From positions 82,721 to 146,720 of the forward strand of contig JAVJTE010000030.1 in the NCBI GenBank assembly GCA_040219025.1: DNA of 64,000 nucleotides, given 5' to 3'. The notes under the pieces are model-generated. The model was not told the origin of the DNA and searched no databases. It was given only the letters and a program-made list of their open reading frames with translations. Shown here one piece after another: positions 1 to 8,779 of the stretch. How positions within the stretch are numbered: the first letter of the stretch is position 1; each line of letters starts with the position of its first letter. This DNA comes from HT1-32 sp040219025 (GTDB lineage Bacteria > Pseudomonadota > Alphaproteobacteria > Rhodospirillales > HT1-32). A program made the position numbers and the translations under genes.

Positions 1-3000
1 TCGATGGCGGTGCCGACAATGATGTCATCAGTGGTGGAGCTGGCAGCGACACGCTGGCGGGCGGCGACGGCGACGACAATCTGACCGGCGGCGCGGATGA
101 CGATGTCATTCAGGGCGGTGATGGCACAGGTGATACCGCCAATTTCTCGGGAAATCGTGCGGATTATACGGTCATCGCCAATGACGACGGCAGCTACACA
201 ATCATCGATAACGTGGCGGGGCGTGACGGCACAGACCAAGTCTGGGGCGTGGAGAATTTCAGCTTCGCCGACGGGCCGATCGGTGCCGATGATCTGATCC
301 CGGAAGAAATGTTCACCGAAAACAGCGACACTGTTAACCTGGCAAACAACGATGCGGATTACGGCAGCACTGAATCCTACGACGCACTGGGTGGTGATGA
401 CTCGGTCACCGGCGGTGACCGGAATGACGTTATCTCCGGCGGGGCCGGAAACGATAATCTGGATGGTGGTGCCGGCAATGACACCCTGCGGGGTGACGAC
501 AACGGCAACACGCTGGTCGTCCGGCTGGGTGGGGAATCCTATAACGGTGATCCTCATTACCGCATTGTCGTGGATGGTGAGACCCTGGCAGAAGGTGACG
601 TTACCTGGTCACGCGATACCGTAACGGATGGCAAGTATCCCGACCTGTCGCAGGCTGAATACCGTGATATTACGGTCACTCTGCCGGAAGGAACCGATCC
701 TTCATCCGTTCAGATTGTGTTCAGCAATGATGCATACCGCAAGGATGTCGGCGACAGGAACCTGATCGTTGACCGCATTGTCTATAACGGTGAGGTTATC
801 GAGGCGGAAACCGCCGGTGATTATCGCGATGGCGGGCGCGAGCGTATGCCCTGGGGCGGCACCATGGCGTTCGACGTGTCCGGCAAGGGTAACGCCGCGG
901 AAGCCGGCAATGATACGCTGTCCGGTGGTGCAGGCGACGATACGCTGCTGGGTGGCGGCGGTGATGATGTCCTGAATGGCGGTGCAGGGTCCGACACGAT
1001 TGACGGCGGTGCCGGCTCGGACACATTCGTCCTGTCCGGGAACTATGCCGATTATACCATCACCGAGAACGAGGATGGTTCTTTCACGGTAACGGATACG
1101 GTCGATGGCCGCGACGGATCAGATACCGTCAGTGGCGTTGAAAGCTTCCAGTTTTCCGATGTGACCTACAGCAACGAAGAACTGGTTGAACTGAACGGCC
1201 TGCATATCGTCGGCGACAACAATGCCAACGACCTGGACGGCGGGGCAGGTGGTGACACTATCGAAGGCCTTCGCGGTCATGATGAAATTCATGGCGGTGC
1301 CGGTGACGACACGATCGACGGTGGTGATAACAACGACACGCTCTATGGCGACGCGGGCAATGACATCATTGATGGCGGTGCCCATGACGACACCTTGTTT
1401 GGTGGCGAGGGTGATGACCATCTGCGGGGCGGGCACGGCACTGACACGCTGGAGGGTGGTGTCGGCAATGACACCTTCTACATGGAAGGCCGCAGCGACC
1501 GTGACGCCAATGATGTTCTGAATGGCGGCGAAGGAACGGATACGGTCAAGGCACTGAATGACGGTGACATGACCTTCAGCAACTTCACCGCTGACAATTC
1601 CATCGAAATCGTCGATGGCGGAAACACGGAAAGCCGTGTTCTCGGTGACAACAACAACAACACACTCGATTTCTCCAATACCACGCTGACCAACATCAGC
1701 GAGATCGATGCTGGCCGCGGCAATGACACGATCACCGGCAGCGCCGGGGACGACAGCATCAATGGCGGCGACAACAATGACATCCTTTATGGCGGGGCAG
1801 GCAGCGACAATATCGATGGCGGTGCCCATGATGATACGCTCTATGGCGGTGACGGTGCCGACACGCTGCGCGGTGGTCACGGCACGGACACGCTTGATGG
1901 TGGCGACGGTGACGATGTGTTCCTGATGGAGGGACGCAGCGACCGAGATGCCAGTGACGTGCTGATCGGCGGCGAGGGAACGGATACTGTCCGGGCCGTA
2001 AATGACGGCGATATGACCTTCCGGAATTTCACAGCCGACAATTCGATTGAGGTTGTCGATGGCGGAGAGTCAGCCAGCCGTGTCCTCGGCGATAACAACG
2101 ACAACACGCTCGATTTCTCGAATGCCACACTGAACAACATCCGTGAAATCGATGGTGGCCGCGGCAATGACACGATCACCGGCAGCGCCGGGGATGACAG
2201 TATTGACGGCGGCGACAACAACGATACCGTTTTCGGTGGCGCGGGTAATGACAGCATTGATGGCGGTGCTCATGACGACACACTATATGGCGGCGACGGC
2301 AACGATGTTATGCGCGGCGGTCACGGTACAGACACCCTGATCGGCGGCGATGGCGACGATACTTTCGTCATGGAAGGTCGCGGTGACCGTGATGCCGACG
2401 ATGTGCTGGAAGGCGGGGCTGGAACCGACACCGTTATGGCCGGCAATGACGGCGATCTGTATTTCAATGACTTCAGTGCCGACAATTCGATCGAGGTTGT
2501 TGATGGCGGAGAGTCAGCCAGCCAGATCAAGGGAGACAATAACAGCAACACGCTCGATTTCTCGGAGGCCCAGCTGAACAATATCAGCCGGATCGACGCG
2601 GGTCGGGGCGATGACACCGTTGTCGGCAGTGCCGGTGACGACTCAATCTACGGCGGTGACAATAATGACCTGCTGATGGGCGGTGCCGGTAATGACCATA
2701 TTGATGGCGGTGCCCATGACGATACCCTGGATGGTGGAGCCGGTGACGATATCCTGGCCGGCGGGCATGGCAATGACCTGTTCATTTTCCGGCTGGGCGA
2801 AGGAAACGACCAGATTTCCGGTGGCGACGGATGGACAGATACGGTTCGCGTCGAAGGCGCGGACGGTGCGCCGGGTGAAGCGGAATCAGGCTGGACCCTG
2901 CATCTTGACGAAGGCGAAATCCTCGAACAGGGCGTTGACGAAGATGGCAAGGAATATATCCGCCTGACCGAGGATGCCAGTGGTCACTTTGAAACCACCG

Positions 3001-3047
3001 AGGGCGAAAGTGTCGAATTTACCGGTGTTGAACGCTTCGAGTGGTAA
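1..3047 (+). CDS. RTX-type calcium-binding repeat protein with CBM-like domain, 5' end outside window
   Basis: The reading frame is open from the first complete codon (position 3), so the N terminus lies upstream; about 1,014 residues are visible. Glycine/aspartate-rich nonapeptide repeats of the GGxGxDxUx type dominate and are expected to bind calcium after type I secretion. Around 504-880 a non-repeat segment (begins NTLVVRLGG, contains GDRNLIVDRIVYNGE) resembles the calcium-dependent xylan-binding CBM36/60-type module. From about 1320 to 2780 the protein consists of a 148-residue unit repeated with an exact 444-bp period. The C terminus (GVERFEW) follows an acidic stretch without RTX repeats, as expected for an uncleaved secretion signal. 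Two short FxGNxADYT-type elements (near 150 and 1035) also recur. Likely a secreted or surface adhesin or carbohydrate-associated protein; no catalytic domain is visible. An ABC exporter gene follows 192 bp downstream. Confidence 0.88.
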   Translation, partial: DGGADNDVISGGAGSDTLAGGDGDDNLTGGADDDVIQGGDGTGDTANFSGNRADYTVIANDDGSYTIIDNVAGRDGTDQVWGVENFSFADGPIGADDLIPEEMFTENSDTVNLANNDADYGSTESYDALGGDDSVTGGDRNDVISGGAGNDNLDGGAGNDTLRGDDNGNTLVVRLGGESYNGDPHYRIVVDGETLAEGDVTWSRDTVTDGKYPDLSQAEYRDITVTLPEGTDPSSVQIVFSNDAYRKDVGDRNLIVDRIVYNGEVIEAETAGDYRDGGRERMPWGGTMAFDVSGKGNAAEAGNDTLSGGAGDDTLLGGGGDDVLNGGAGSDTIDGGAGSDTFVLSGNYADYTITENEDGSFTVTDTVDGRDGSDTVSGVESFQFSDVTYSNEELVELNGLHIVGDNNANDLDGGAGGDTIEGLRGHDEIHGGAGDDTIDGGDNNDTLYGDAGNDIIDGGAHDDTLFGGEGDDHLRGGHGTDTLEGGVGNDTFYMEGRSDRDANDVLNGGEGTDTVKALNDGDMTFSNFTADNSIEIVDGGNTESRVLGDNNNNTLDFSNTTLTNISEIDAGRGNDTITGSAGDDSINGGDNNDILYGGAGSDNIDGGAHDDTLYGGDGADTLRGGHGTDTLDGGDGDDVFLMEGRSDRDASDVLIGGEGTDTVRAVNDGDMTFRNFTADNSIEVVDGGESASRVLGDNNDNTLDFSNATLNNIREIDGGRGNDTITGSAGDDSIDGGDNNDTVFGGAGNDSIDGGAHDDTLYGGDGNDVMRGGHGTDTLIGGDGDDTFVMEGRGDRDADDVLEGGAGTDTVMAGNDGDLYFNDFSADNSIEVVDGGESASQIKGDNNSNTLDFSEAQLNNISRIDAGRGDDTVVGSAGDDSIYGGDNNDLLMGGAGNDHIDGGAHDDTLDGGAGDDILAGGHGNDLFIFRLGEGNDQISGGDGWTDTVRVEGADGAPGEAESGWTLHLDEGEILEQGVDEDGKEYIRLTEDASGHFETTEGESVEFTGVERFEW

Positions 3048-3073
3048 TATCCTCTTGAACCGGTTGTGATTAT

Positions 3074-3109
3074 ATGAGGCCCTGCTGACTGTTTCCGGCG
3101 GGGCCTCAT
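3074..3109 (+). terminator. Possible terminator hairpin after the RTX gene
   Basis: ATGAGGCCC (3074-3082) is perfectly complementary to GGGCCTCAT (3101-3109) across an 18-nt loop, 26 bp after the RTX stop codon. There is no clear T-run, so it may be a weak terminator or an mRNA-stabilising stem. Confidence 0.4.
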
Positions 3110-3239
3110 GTATTCCGGGCCATGCCTGCGTGAACCCAACCCGCTACCCGTCACCGCGCCCAGCAGATAAGTTGCGCCCGGTTCGGCAGGCAGGTAGCGT
3201 TGGCCGGTCAATATCGCTGGAACAGGGGATCGTGCGTCA

Positions 3240-6200
3240 ATGAAGCGCAGTCTTTATCGCTACATCATGGCGTACAGCAAGCGTGAGCAGATCGTGCTCG
3301 TGCTGACAGCGCTGATCTCTCATCCTGTTCTCTACATGACGTTCAAGCTGCCGGAAGTCATTATCAATGATGCAATCGGTGCCGGGGAGGGTGCCAGAGA
3401 ACTCCCGTTCTTCGGTATTCCGCTGACCCAGCTTGAGTATCTGGTTGTCCTCTGCATTCTGTTTCTCATTCTGGTCTGCATCAACGGCGGGCTGAAATAC
3501 TTCAACAATGTCTATCGCGGGGCGATGAACGAGCGGCTGCTGCGACGGCTGCGGTTTATCCTGTTCCATCGTATCCTCCGTTTCCCGGTATCGCATTTCC
3601 GCAAGCTGTCACAGGGCGAAGTCGTCTCGATGGTGACAGCGGAAACAGAGCCGGTAGGCGGCTTTTTTGGTGATTCAATCGCGCTGCCGGTCTATCAGGG
3701 CGGCATTCTGATCACGGCCCTTGCCTACATCATGTACGAAAACACGATGATGGGTTTCATCGCCATCTCCACCGTGCCGGTGCAGATGTATGTCATTCCG
3801 AAAATGCAGAAGGTCGTGAACAATCTGGCGCGGGAGCGGGTCCGCACCGTGCGCCAGCTGTCCAACCAGCTGGGTGAGAGTGTCGGCGGTATCTACGACC
3901 TGCATACGCATGACACCTCGGAATATGAATCAACACGTATCAGCGCAACGCTGGGTGAGATCTATTACATTCGTCTGCGCATCTATATCTGGAAGTTTCT
4001 GATCAAGTTTCTCAACAACTTCCTCGCGCAGCTGACCCCCATCGTTTTCTATCTGGTCGGCGGTTATCTCGTGATGACCGGCAGTTATACAATTGGTGCC
4101 CTGCTGGCCTCGATCGGTGCTCACAAGGAACTCGCTGCACCCTGGAAGGAACTGCTGGGCTGGTATCAGCGGCTTGCCGATGCGCAGATCAAGTACGACC
4201 AGTTGCGGGAGCAGTTCGATACAGAAGGCATGCTGGCCGAGGAAATGCTGACCAGTGATCCCGACCAGGAGGTTCGGCTGACCGGCAATATCGAAGCCTC
4301 AAACCTCAGCCTGACCGATGATGAGGGAGTCAAACTGATCGAAAGTGCCAGCTTTACACTGGAGCAACCAAGCCGGGTCGTTATTACCGGACCGGGTGGC
4401 AGCGGCAAAGGACAGCTTGCGCATGTTCTTGCCCGCATTCTTCCGCCAAGTGGCGGCAGCATCAAGATATCGGGCCACAGTCTGTTCGACTTGCCGGAAT
4501 CCGTGACCGGCCGGCAAATCGGATATGCCGGCTCCGAATCCTTCATGTTCAATGCGTCGGTGCGCGACAACCTTCTCTATGGCCTGCAACGCCGACCGAT
4601 GCGCGATGCCGACTATGACGATGAACAGGCAGCCGAGTTCCTCAAGCAGAAGGCAGAGGCAGAACGGTCCGGAAACCGCAGTCACGATATCAACGCCGAC
4701 TGGGTCGACCTTGAAGCAGCCGGTGCAAAAGACCGTGATGACCTCAACCGGCAACTCCTGCAGGTGCTGGATATCGTTGAACTTTCAACAGATGTCTTCC
4801 AGATGGGGCTGCAGCGTCAGGTCGATCCGTCAGTCCGGACGCGGCTGACCACAGGTGTTCTTGAAGCCCGCGAGCGTCTTCGCGAGGAACTCGAAGGACC
4901 GATGCTGAAGACCATGGTCGAACTGTTCGATGTCGACAAGTACAACAGAAATGCATCGCTCGCTGAAAACCTGCTGTTTGGTACGCCTGTCGGAAACAAG
5001 TTTGCTCCGGAAAACCTGTCCCGGAACAGCTATCTTCTGGATGTCCTGAAACAGGAAGATCTGCTGGATGATCTGACTCAGGCTGGTCTTCAGGTCGCAC
5101 GGACCATGGTCGAGCTGTTCTCTGACCTGCCCCCCGGCCATGAATTCTTCGAACGCTACAGCTTTATCAGCGCCGACGAATTGCCCGATTACCAGTCTGT
5201 CATTCGCCGCTCGGAACGCGGCGGAATTGCAGAACTGAAGGATGAAGACCGGGCCATGCTGCTGTCGCTTCCGTTCCAGATGACAGTCGCCCGGCATCGT
5301 CTTGGCGTTGTCGATGAAGCGATGGAAAAGCGGATCCTGAAAGCGCGATCTGCTTTTCGTGAAAACCTGCCGGAGGAACTGAAAGGCGCCGTCGAGTTCT
5401 TTGATCGCGAAGCCTACAATGCCGCCGCGTCAATTCAGGATAACATCCTGTTCGGACGCCTGGCCTATGGCCGCAGTGAAGCCAGGGAACGTATCGGCGC
5501 CCTGATTGCCGAAGTGATTGATGAACTGGACCTGCGGGGACCGGTCATGGAAGTCGGTCTTGACGGTTCTGTCGGTATCTCTGGCGGACGGCTTTCCGGT
5601 GCACAGCGGCAGAAAGTCATTCTTGCCCGCGCGCTGGTCAAGCAGCCGCATATCCTGATCGTAAATGAGGCACTGACATCCCTTGACGGTTCCGAAAGGC
5701 GCCGGGTTCTGGCCAATCTGAGGGCAGCCTGTACTGACCAGACAATCATCTGGTTTGATAATGAAGTCGATGCCGAGGGCGAGTTTGACCGCCAGTTCAT
5801 CATGAAGAGCGGTCGCCTTGTCGATGAGGGTGAACCCGAAGTCCGTGCCGATGCTGCGGAAGGCGAAGACAGAGAGGATGATGACGGCGCCGCCGGAGAG
5901 GGACTGGCCGAGGAAGTCCAGCTTCTGCGCGGCCTGCCGCTGCTGTCCGGGCTGGACCGGTCGACCCTGAAGCTGATTGCCTTCACGTCTGAACGCCTGA
6001 CCTTTGAAGCCGGGGAGGAGATGTTCCATCAGGGTGATGAAGGGGATGCGGCCTATATTGTCATGGATGGTGAAGCCGAAATCTGGATCGACACGGATGA
6101 CGGTGAGGAAATGCTGCGCCCGGTGAAACCAAACGAGCTGATCGGTGAGATTGCACTGCTCGCCGATGTTCCCCGTTCGGCAACAGTCAAAATCACCCGT

Positions 6201-6335
6201 CGTCTGACCGCTCTCCAGCTGTCGAAGTCACAGCTTATCAACCTGATCGAACAGGACAGGCAGATAGCCGTGGAGATGATGCGTGTGCTGGCATTCCGGC
6301 TGGACGACACAACCAAACGCCTGCTCTCACGATAA
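3240..6335 (+). CDS. ABC exporter (TMD-NBD) with expanded nucleotide-binding domain and C-terminal cyclic-nucleotide-binding domain
   Basis: A 1,031-residue protein. Residues 1-330 resemble an ABC exporter membrane domain with about five to six hydrophobic helices. Walker A is GPGGSGKG (about 384-391). The signature is SGGRLSGAQRQK (about 781) and the Walker B region is ILIVNEALTSLDG, with Asn in place of the usual Asp before the catalytic Glu. Roughly 340 residues separate the first NASVRDNLLYG motif (438) from the signature, far more than in a normal NBD. This insert carries two further copies of that motif (571, NASLAENLLFG; 728, AASIQDNILFG). Residues about 900-1025 are a Crp-like cyclic-nucleotide-binding domain (GDEGDAAYIVMDGEAEIWI; GEIALLADVPRSATV). 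It lies downstream of an RTX gene and 9 bp before the SAM hydrolase gene. The substrate is unknown; export of the upstream RTX protein is possible but unproven. Confidence 0.85.
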   Translation: MKRSLYRYIMAYSKREQIVLVLTALISHPVLYMTFKLPEVIINDAIGAGEGARELPFFGIPLTQLEYLVVLCILFLILVCINGGLKYFNNVYRGAMNERLLRRLRFILFHRILRFPVSHFRKLSQGEVVSMVTAETEPVGGFFGDSIALPVYQGGILITALAYIMYENTMMGFIAISTVPVQMYVIPKMQKVVNNLARERVRTVRQLSNQLGESVGGIYDLHTHDTSEYESTRISATLGEIYYIRLRIYIWKFLIKFLNNFLAQLTPIVFYLVGGYLVMTGSYTIGALLASIGAHKELAAPWKELLGWYQRLADAQIKYDQLREQFDTEGMLAEEMLTSDPDQEVRLTGNIEASNLSLTDDEGVKLIESASFTLEQPSRVVITGPGGSGKGQLAHVLARILPPSGGSIKISGHSLFDLPESVTGRQIGYAGSESFMFNASVRDNLLYGLQRRPMRDADYDDEQAAEFLKQKAEAERSGNRSHDINADWVDLEAAGAKDRDDLNRQLLQVLDIVELSTDVFQMGLQRQVDPSVRTRLTTGVLEARERLREELEGPMLKTMVELFDVDKYNRNASLAENLLFGTPVGNKFAPENLSRNSYLLDVLKQEDLLDDLTQAGLQVARTMVELFSDLPPGHEFFERYSFISADELPDYQSVIRRSERGGIAELKDEDRAMLLSLPFQMTVARHRLGVVDEAMEKRILKARSAFRENLPEELKGAVEFFDREAYNAAASIQDNILFGRLAYGRSEARERIGALIAEVIDELDLRGPVMEVGLDGSVGISGGRLSGAQRQKVILARALVKQPHILIVNEALTSLDGSERRRVLANLRAACTDQTIIWFDNEVDAEGEFDRQFIMKSGRLVDEGEPEVRADAAEGEDREDDDGAAGEGLAEEVQLLRGLPLLSGLDRSTLKLIAFTSERLTFEAGEEMFHQGDEGDAAYIVMDGEAEIWIDTDDGEEMLRPVKPNELIGEIALLADVPRSATVKITRRLTALQLSKSQLINLIEQDRQIAVEMMRVLAFRLDDTTKRLLSR

Positions 6336-6344
6336 GAGCTGCCG

Positions 6345-7076
6345 GTGATCGTTCTCTTCACAGATTTCGGCATTACCGGTCCTTATACCGGGCAGATGAC
6401 GGCTGTTCTGGTGCATTCGGCACCGGGGGTTCCGGTGGTCAGCCTGATGGCTGATGCACCTGCCATGAACCCGAAAGCGTCATCTTATCTTCTGGCGGCA
6501 CATGACGGCCCGTTTTCGCCCGGGACCGTCTTCCTCTGTGTTGTCGACCCGGGTGTCGGCAGTGTCCGGACCCCGGTCATCCTGCTTGCCGACGGATGCT
6601 ATTATGTCGGACCGAACAACGGGTTGCTTTCGCAGGTTGTCCGCCAGGCGACAAAGCTGACGGCATGGGAAATCACCTCTGTTCCGCGGAACATCTCGGC
6701 GACCTTTCACGGCAGGGACATCTTTGCCCCGGTCGCGGCTGGCCTTGCCTGTGGCAACAGGCCGGACGGCAACCTGATTGACCCGGCCGCACTGGACAGG
6801 AAGTCATGGCCATCGGATCCTGCTGAAATCGTCTATGTCGACGGGTATGGTAACCTGATGACGGGTCAGCGCGGATCGACATGCCAGCGGACAGATGATC
6901 TTGAGTGGAACGGTATTATCTTGAAGGCCGCCCGGACATTCTCTGATGTACAGCCGGGCGAAGCGATCTATTACGAGAATTCAAACGGCCTGATGGAGAT
7001 TGCTGTCAGGGACGGCTCCGCGGCAAGTTGTTTCAGGGCCGGTATCGGCGAGCCCTGTCCAGACTTCAGCCAATGA
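6345..7076 (+). CDS. S-adenosyl-L-methionine hydrolase / hydroxide adenosyltransferase family (DUF62)
   Basis: A 243-residue member of the SAM hydroxide adenosyltransferase family, related to the halogenases SalL and FlA. It is expected to split SAM into adenosine and methionine using water. The sequence starts MIVLFTDFG, the typical N terminus. It carries DPGVGSVR and FHGRDIFAP, which supply the Asp, Arg and His of the triad known in archaeal DUF62 enzymes. FVDGYGNL-type sequence (VYVDGYGNLMTG) marks the C-terminal domain. The start is GTG at 6345, only 9 bp after the ABC-exporter stop, so the two are probably co-transcribed. No halogen-binding specificity can be read from the sequence; hydrolase is the default. 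A link between SAM turnover and the exporter is not established. Confidence 0.85.
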   Translation: MIVLFTDFGITGPYTGQMTAVLVHSAPGVPVVSLMADAPAMNPKASSYLLAAHDGPFSPGTVFLCVVDPGVGSVRTPVILLADGCYYVGPNNGLLSQVVRQATKLTAWEITSVPRNISATFHGRDIFAPVAAGLACGNRPDGNLIDPAALDRKSWPSDPAEIVYVDGYGNLMTGQRGSTCQRTDDLEWNGIILKAARTFSDVQPGEAIYYENSNGLMEIAVRDGSAASCFRAGIGEPCPDFSQ

Positions 7077-7154
7077 TAGAAGCAGCCAATGTATCGTTGT
7101 TTCTTGAAACTTTTTGTTTTTCGGCAAAAATACTCGCTAAAGAGGTGAAGTGGC

Positions 7155-7183
7155 TTGAATTCATGCCGTTTCTCTTTGATTAT
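7155..7183 (+). promoter_or_regulatory. Candidate sigma70-type promoter for the MBL-fold gene
   Basis: TTGAAT (7155-7160), a 17-bp spacer and GATTAT (7178-7183) lie in a markedly AT-rich 180-bp gap upstream of the gene at 7257. The -10 match is imperfect. No other regulatory element is evident in the gap. Confidence 0.35.
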
Positions 7184-7256
7184 CTTCGCAAGTATGAAAG
7201 ATAAAATAGAAATGCTCCACAGATACAGGGGCAACTGAAATGGTGGGTAGCAGCGT

Positions 7257-8081
7257 ATGAGCTTCAAGGTGAAGTTCTGGGGAGTTCGGGGCAGCATTGC
7301 ATGCCCGTCGGCTAGTCATGTGATCTATGGCGGCAATACAAGTTGCATCCAGATGGTCTGTGGTGGCCGGCATCTGATATTCGACGCTGGCACAGGTATC
7401 CGAAATCTCGGTATTGAGCTGATCCGTCAGGATGTGAAATTCGCAACCCTGATGCTGACCCACACACACTGGGATCATATCAACGGGTTCCCGTTCTTCG
7501 GTCCCGCCTTCAATCCAAACTGGAATCTGCCGGTGCTGGCCGGGCATCTGCATGACAAGAACGGGGTGGAAAACGTCATCCGGATCCAGATGGCAAACCC
7601 GATGTTCCCGGTACCGCTTGAAGCAATGCAGGCAAAGCTCTCCTTTGAAGACTTCAAGGCTGGCGAAACCTTCACCCTGTATGACGACATCGTTGTCCGG
7701 ACGGTCAATCTCAACCATCCGAATGATGCGACCGGATACCGGGTTGAATATGGTGGTCATGCCGCCTGCTTCATCACGGACACCGAGCATGTGCCCGGCA
7801 AGCCGGACGAAAACATCCTTCAGCTGATCGAGGGTGCTGATCTGGTGATCTATGACAGCACCTATACAGAAGAAGAGTTTCCGGCGAAGGTCGGCTGGGG
7901 ACATTCAACATGGGAAGAGGGGCTGAAGCTCTGCCAGATGGCCAAGGCAAAGAAGTTTGCCATCTTCCATCACGACCCCGATCACAATGACAAGTTCATG
8001 GCCGCTCTGGAGCAGGAAGCCCGTGGTCGCTGGGACGGCGTGCTGGTCGCCCGTGATAATATGGAACTGACGCTCGGCTGA
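7257..8081 (+). CDS. Metallo-beta-lactamase-fold hydrolase
   Basis: A 274-residue soluble protein of the MBL superfamily. The N terminus (KVKFWGVRGSIACP...YGGNTSC) is characteristic of a widespread bacterial subfamily often annotated as a PhnP-like or class II cyclic-phosphodiesterase-type hydrolase. The metal-binding motif HTHWDH is intact near residue 70. Further likely ligands are in FITDTEH, YDSTYTEEE and the C-terminal FHHDPDHND. No signal peptide is visible, so it should be cytoplasmic. It is separated from the SAM hydrolase gene by 180 AT-rich bases and likely has its own promoter. It converges with the MotB-like gene, 21 bp away. The substrate cannot be determined from sequence; a cyclic-nucleotide or nucleotide-derived phosphodiester is one possibility given its neighbours. 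Confidence 0.82.
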   Translation: MSFKVKFWGVRGSIACPSASHVIYGGNTSCIQMVCGGRHLIFDAGTGIRNLGIELIRQDVKFATLMLTHTHWDHINGFPFFGPAFNPNWNLPVLAGHLHDKNGVENVIRIQMANPMFPVPLEAMQAKLSFEDFKAGETFTLYDDIVVRTVNLNHPNDATGYRVEYGGHAACFITDTEHVPGKPDENILQLIEGADLVIYDSTYTEEEFPAKVGWGHSTWEEGLKLCQMAKAKKFAIFHHDPDHNDKFMAALEQEARGRWDGVLVARDNMELTLG

Positions 8082-8102
8082 TACAAACCAGGGTCCGGCT
8101 TC

Positions 8103-8777
8103 CTATCGCGGGAAGACCCGGATGGTAATACGCCGGTTTTCTTCCTGATTGATCTTTATCGGATTCCCCTCCGGGTCACGATTGGGCACCTTCGGAATGG
8201 TGTCTGCAAATCCGGTTGCCCGCATCCGCTCCGATGCAATCCCGATGCCGTTCAGATAGCGCACAACGGCTGAAGCACGGGCAGCCGACAGTTCCCAGTT
8301 CGACGGGAAACGCTCGGTGCTGATCGGGCTGTCATCCGTATGCCCCTGAACATCAAGCCTGAACCTGGTATACCGTTCTTCGGCCAGCATACCGCCGATA
8401 TCATCCAGAAACGGGCCGGCATCAGCAGTCAGCTCGGCGGAGCCCGGCTTGAAGAAGGAGCGCCCCGCCAGATCCATATTGATTGAATCTGAATCAGCAG
8501 AAACCGAGACATGTTCGCTGATGCTGTTGTTTTCGGCGACGGCCTTGATTTCTTCACGGAATTCCCGTGTCGGGCTGGTCTCGTTAGTCTTCGTATTGAT
8601 CTGCTTTTTGATTCCCTCGTTTATCTGCTCAAAGGCTTCCAGATCGACCTTCGAAATTGATGTCGTCAGAACAAAGAAGGCCATCAGCAGGGTGATGGCG
8701 TCGGCGTAGGTCGTCAGCCAGTCCTGATCGTCTTCATCCTTGTTACCGGGGCTTGTGAAGCGGTTATTGTTCGCCAT
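8103..8777 (-). CDS. MotB/OmpA-like inner-membrane proton-channel subunit
   Basis: A 224-residue protein with one N-terminal membrane helix (about 21-42) and a C-terminal OmpA/MotB peptidoglycan-binding domain (about 110-222). The helix contains YADAITLLMAFFVL, and Asp26 aligns with the proton-binding Asp of MotB. The periplasmic domain has GHTDDSPI and the SNWELSAARA motif. It is 2 bp downstream of the MotA-like gene and belongs to a minus-strand run containing type I secretion genes. It could be a flagellar stator subunit, but no flagellar gene is in the window. The context fits a SiiA-like secretion-associated energiser better; this is inference. It is shorter than typical MotB (about 300 residues). 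Confidence 0.82.
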   Translation of the reverse strand: MANNNRFTSPGNKDEDDQDWLTTYADAITLLMAFFVLTTSISKVDLEAFEQINEGIKKQINTKTNETSPTREFREEIKAVAENNSISEHVSVSADSDSINMDLAGRSFFKPGSAELTADAGPFLDDIGGMLAEERYTRFRLDVQGHTDDSPISTERFPSNWELSAARASAVVRYLNGIGIASERMRATGFADTIPKVPNRDPEGNPIKINQEENRRITIRVFPR

Positions 8778-8779
8778 CT

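Noticed and set aside
1119..1880. Long minus-strand frame (253 codons) opposite the first RTX gene
   Set aside because: It is the antisense of the 444-bp repeats. Its Ile/Val/Ala-rich product is an artefact of the Gly/Asp codon pattern and it has no recognisable start region.
1320..2780. Tandem repeat as a possible CRISPR array
   Set aside because: The 444-bp units are in-frame coding repeats of an RTX protein, with no short direct repeats and unique spacers, and no cas genes are nearby.
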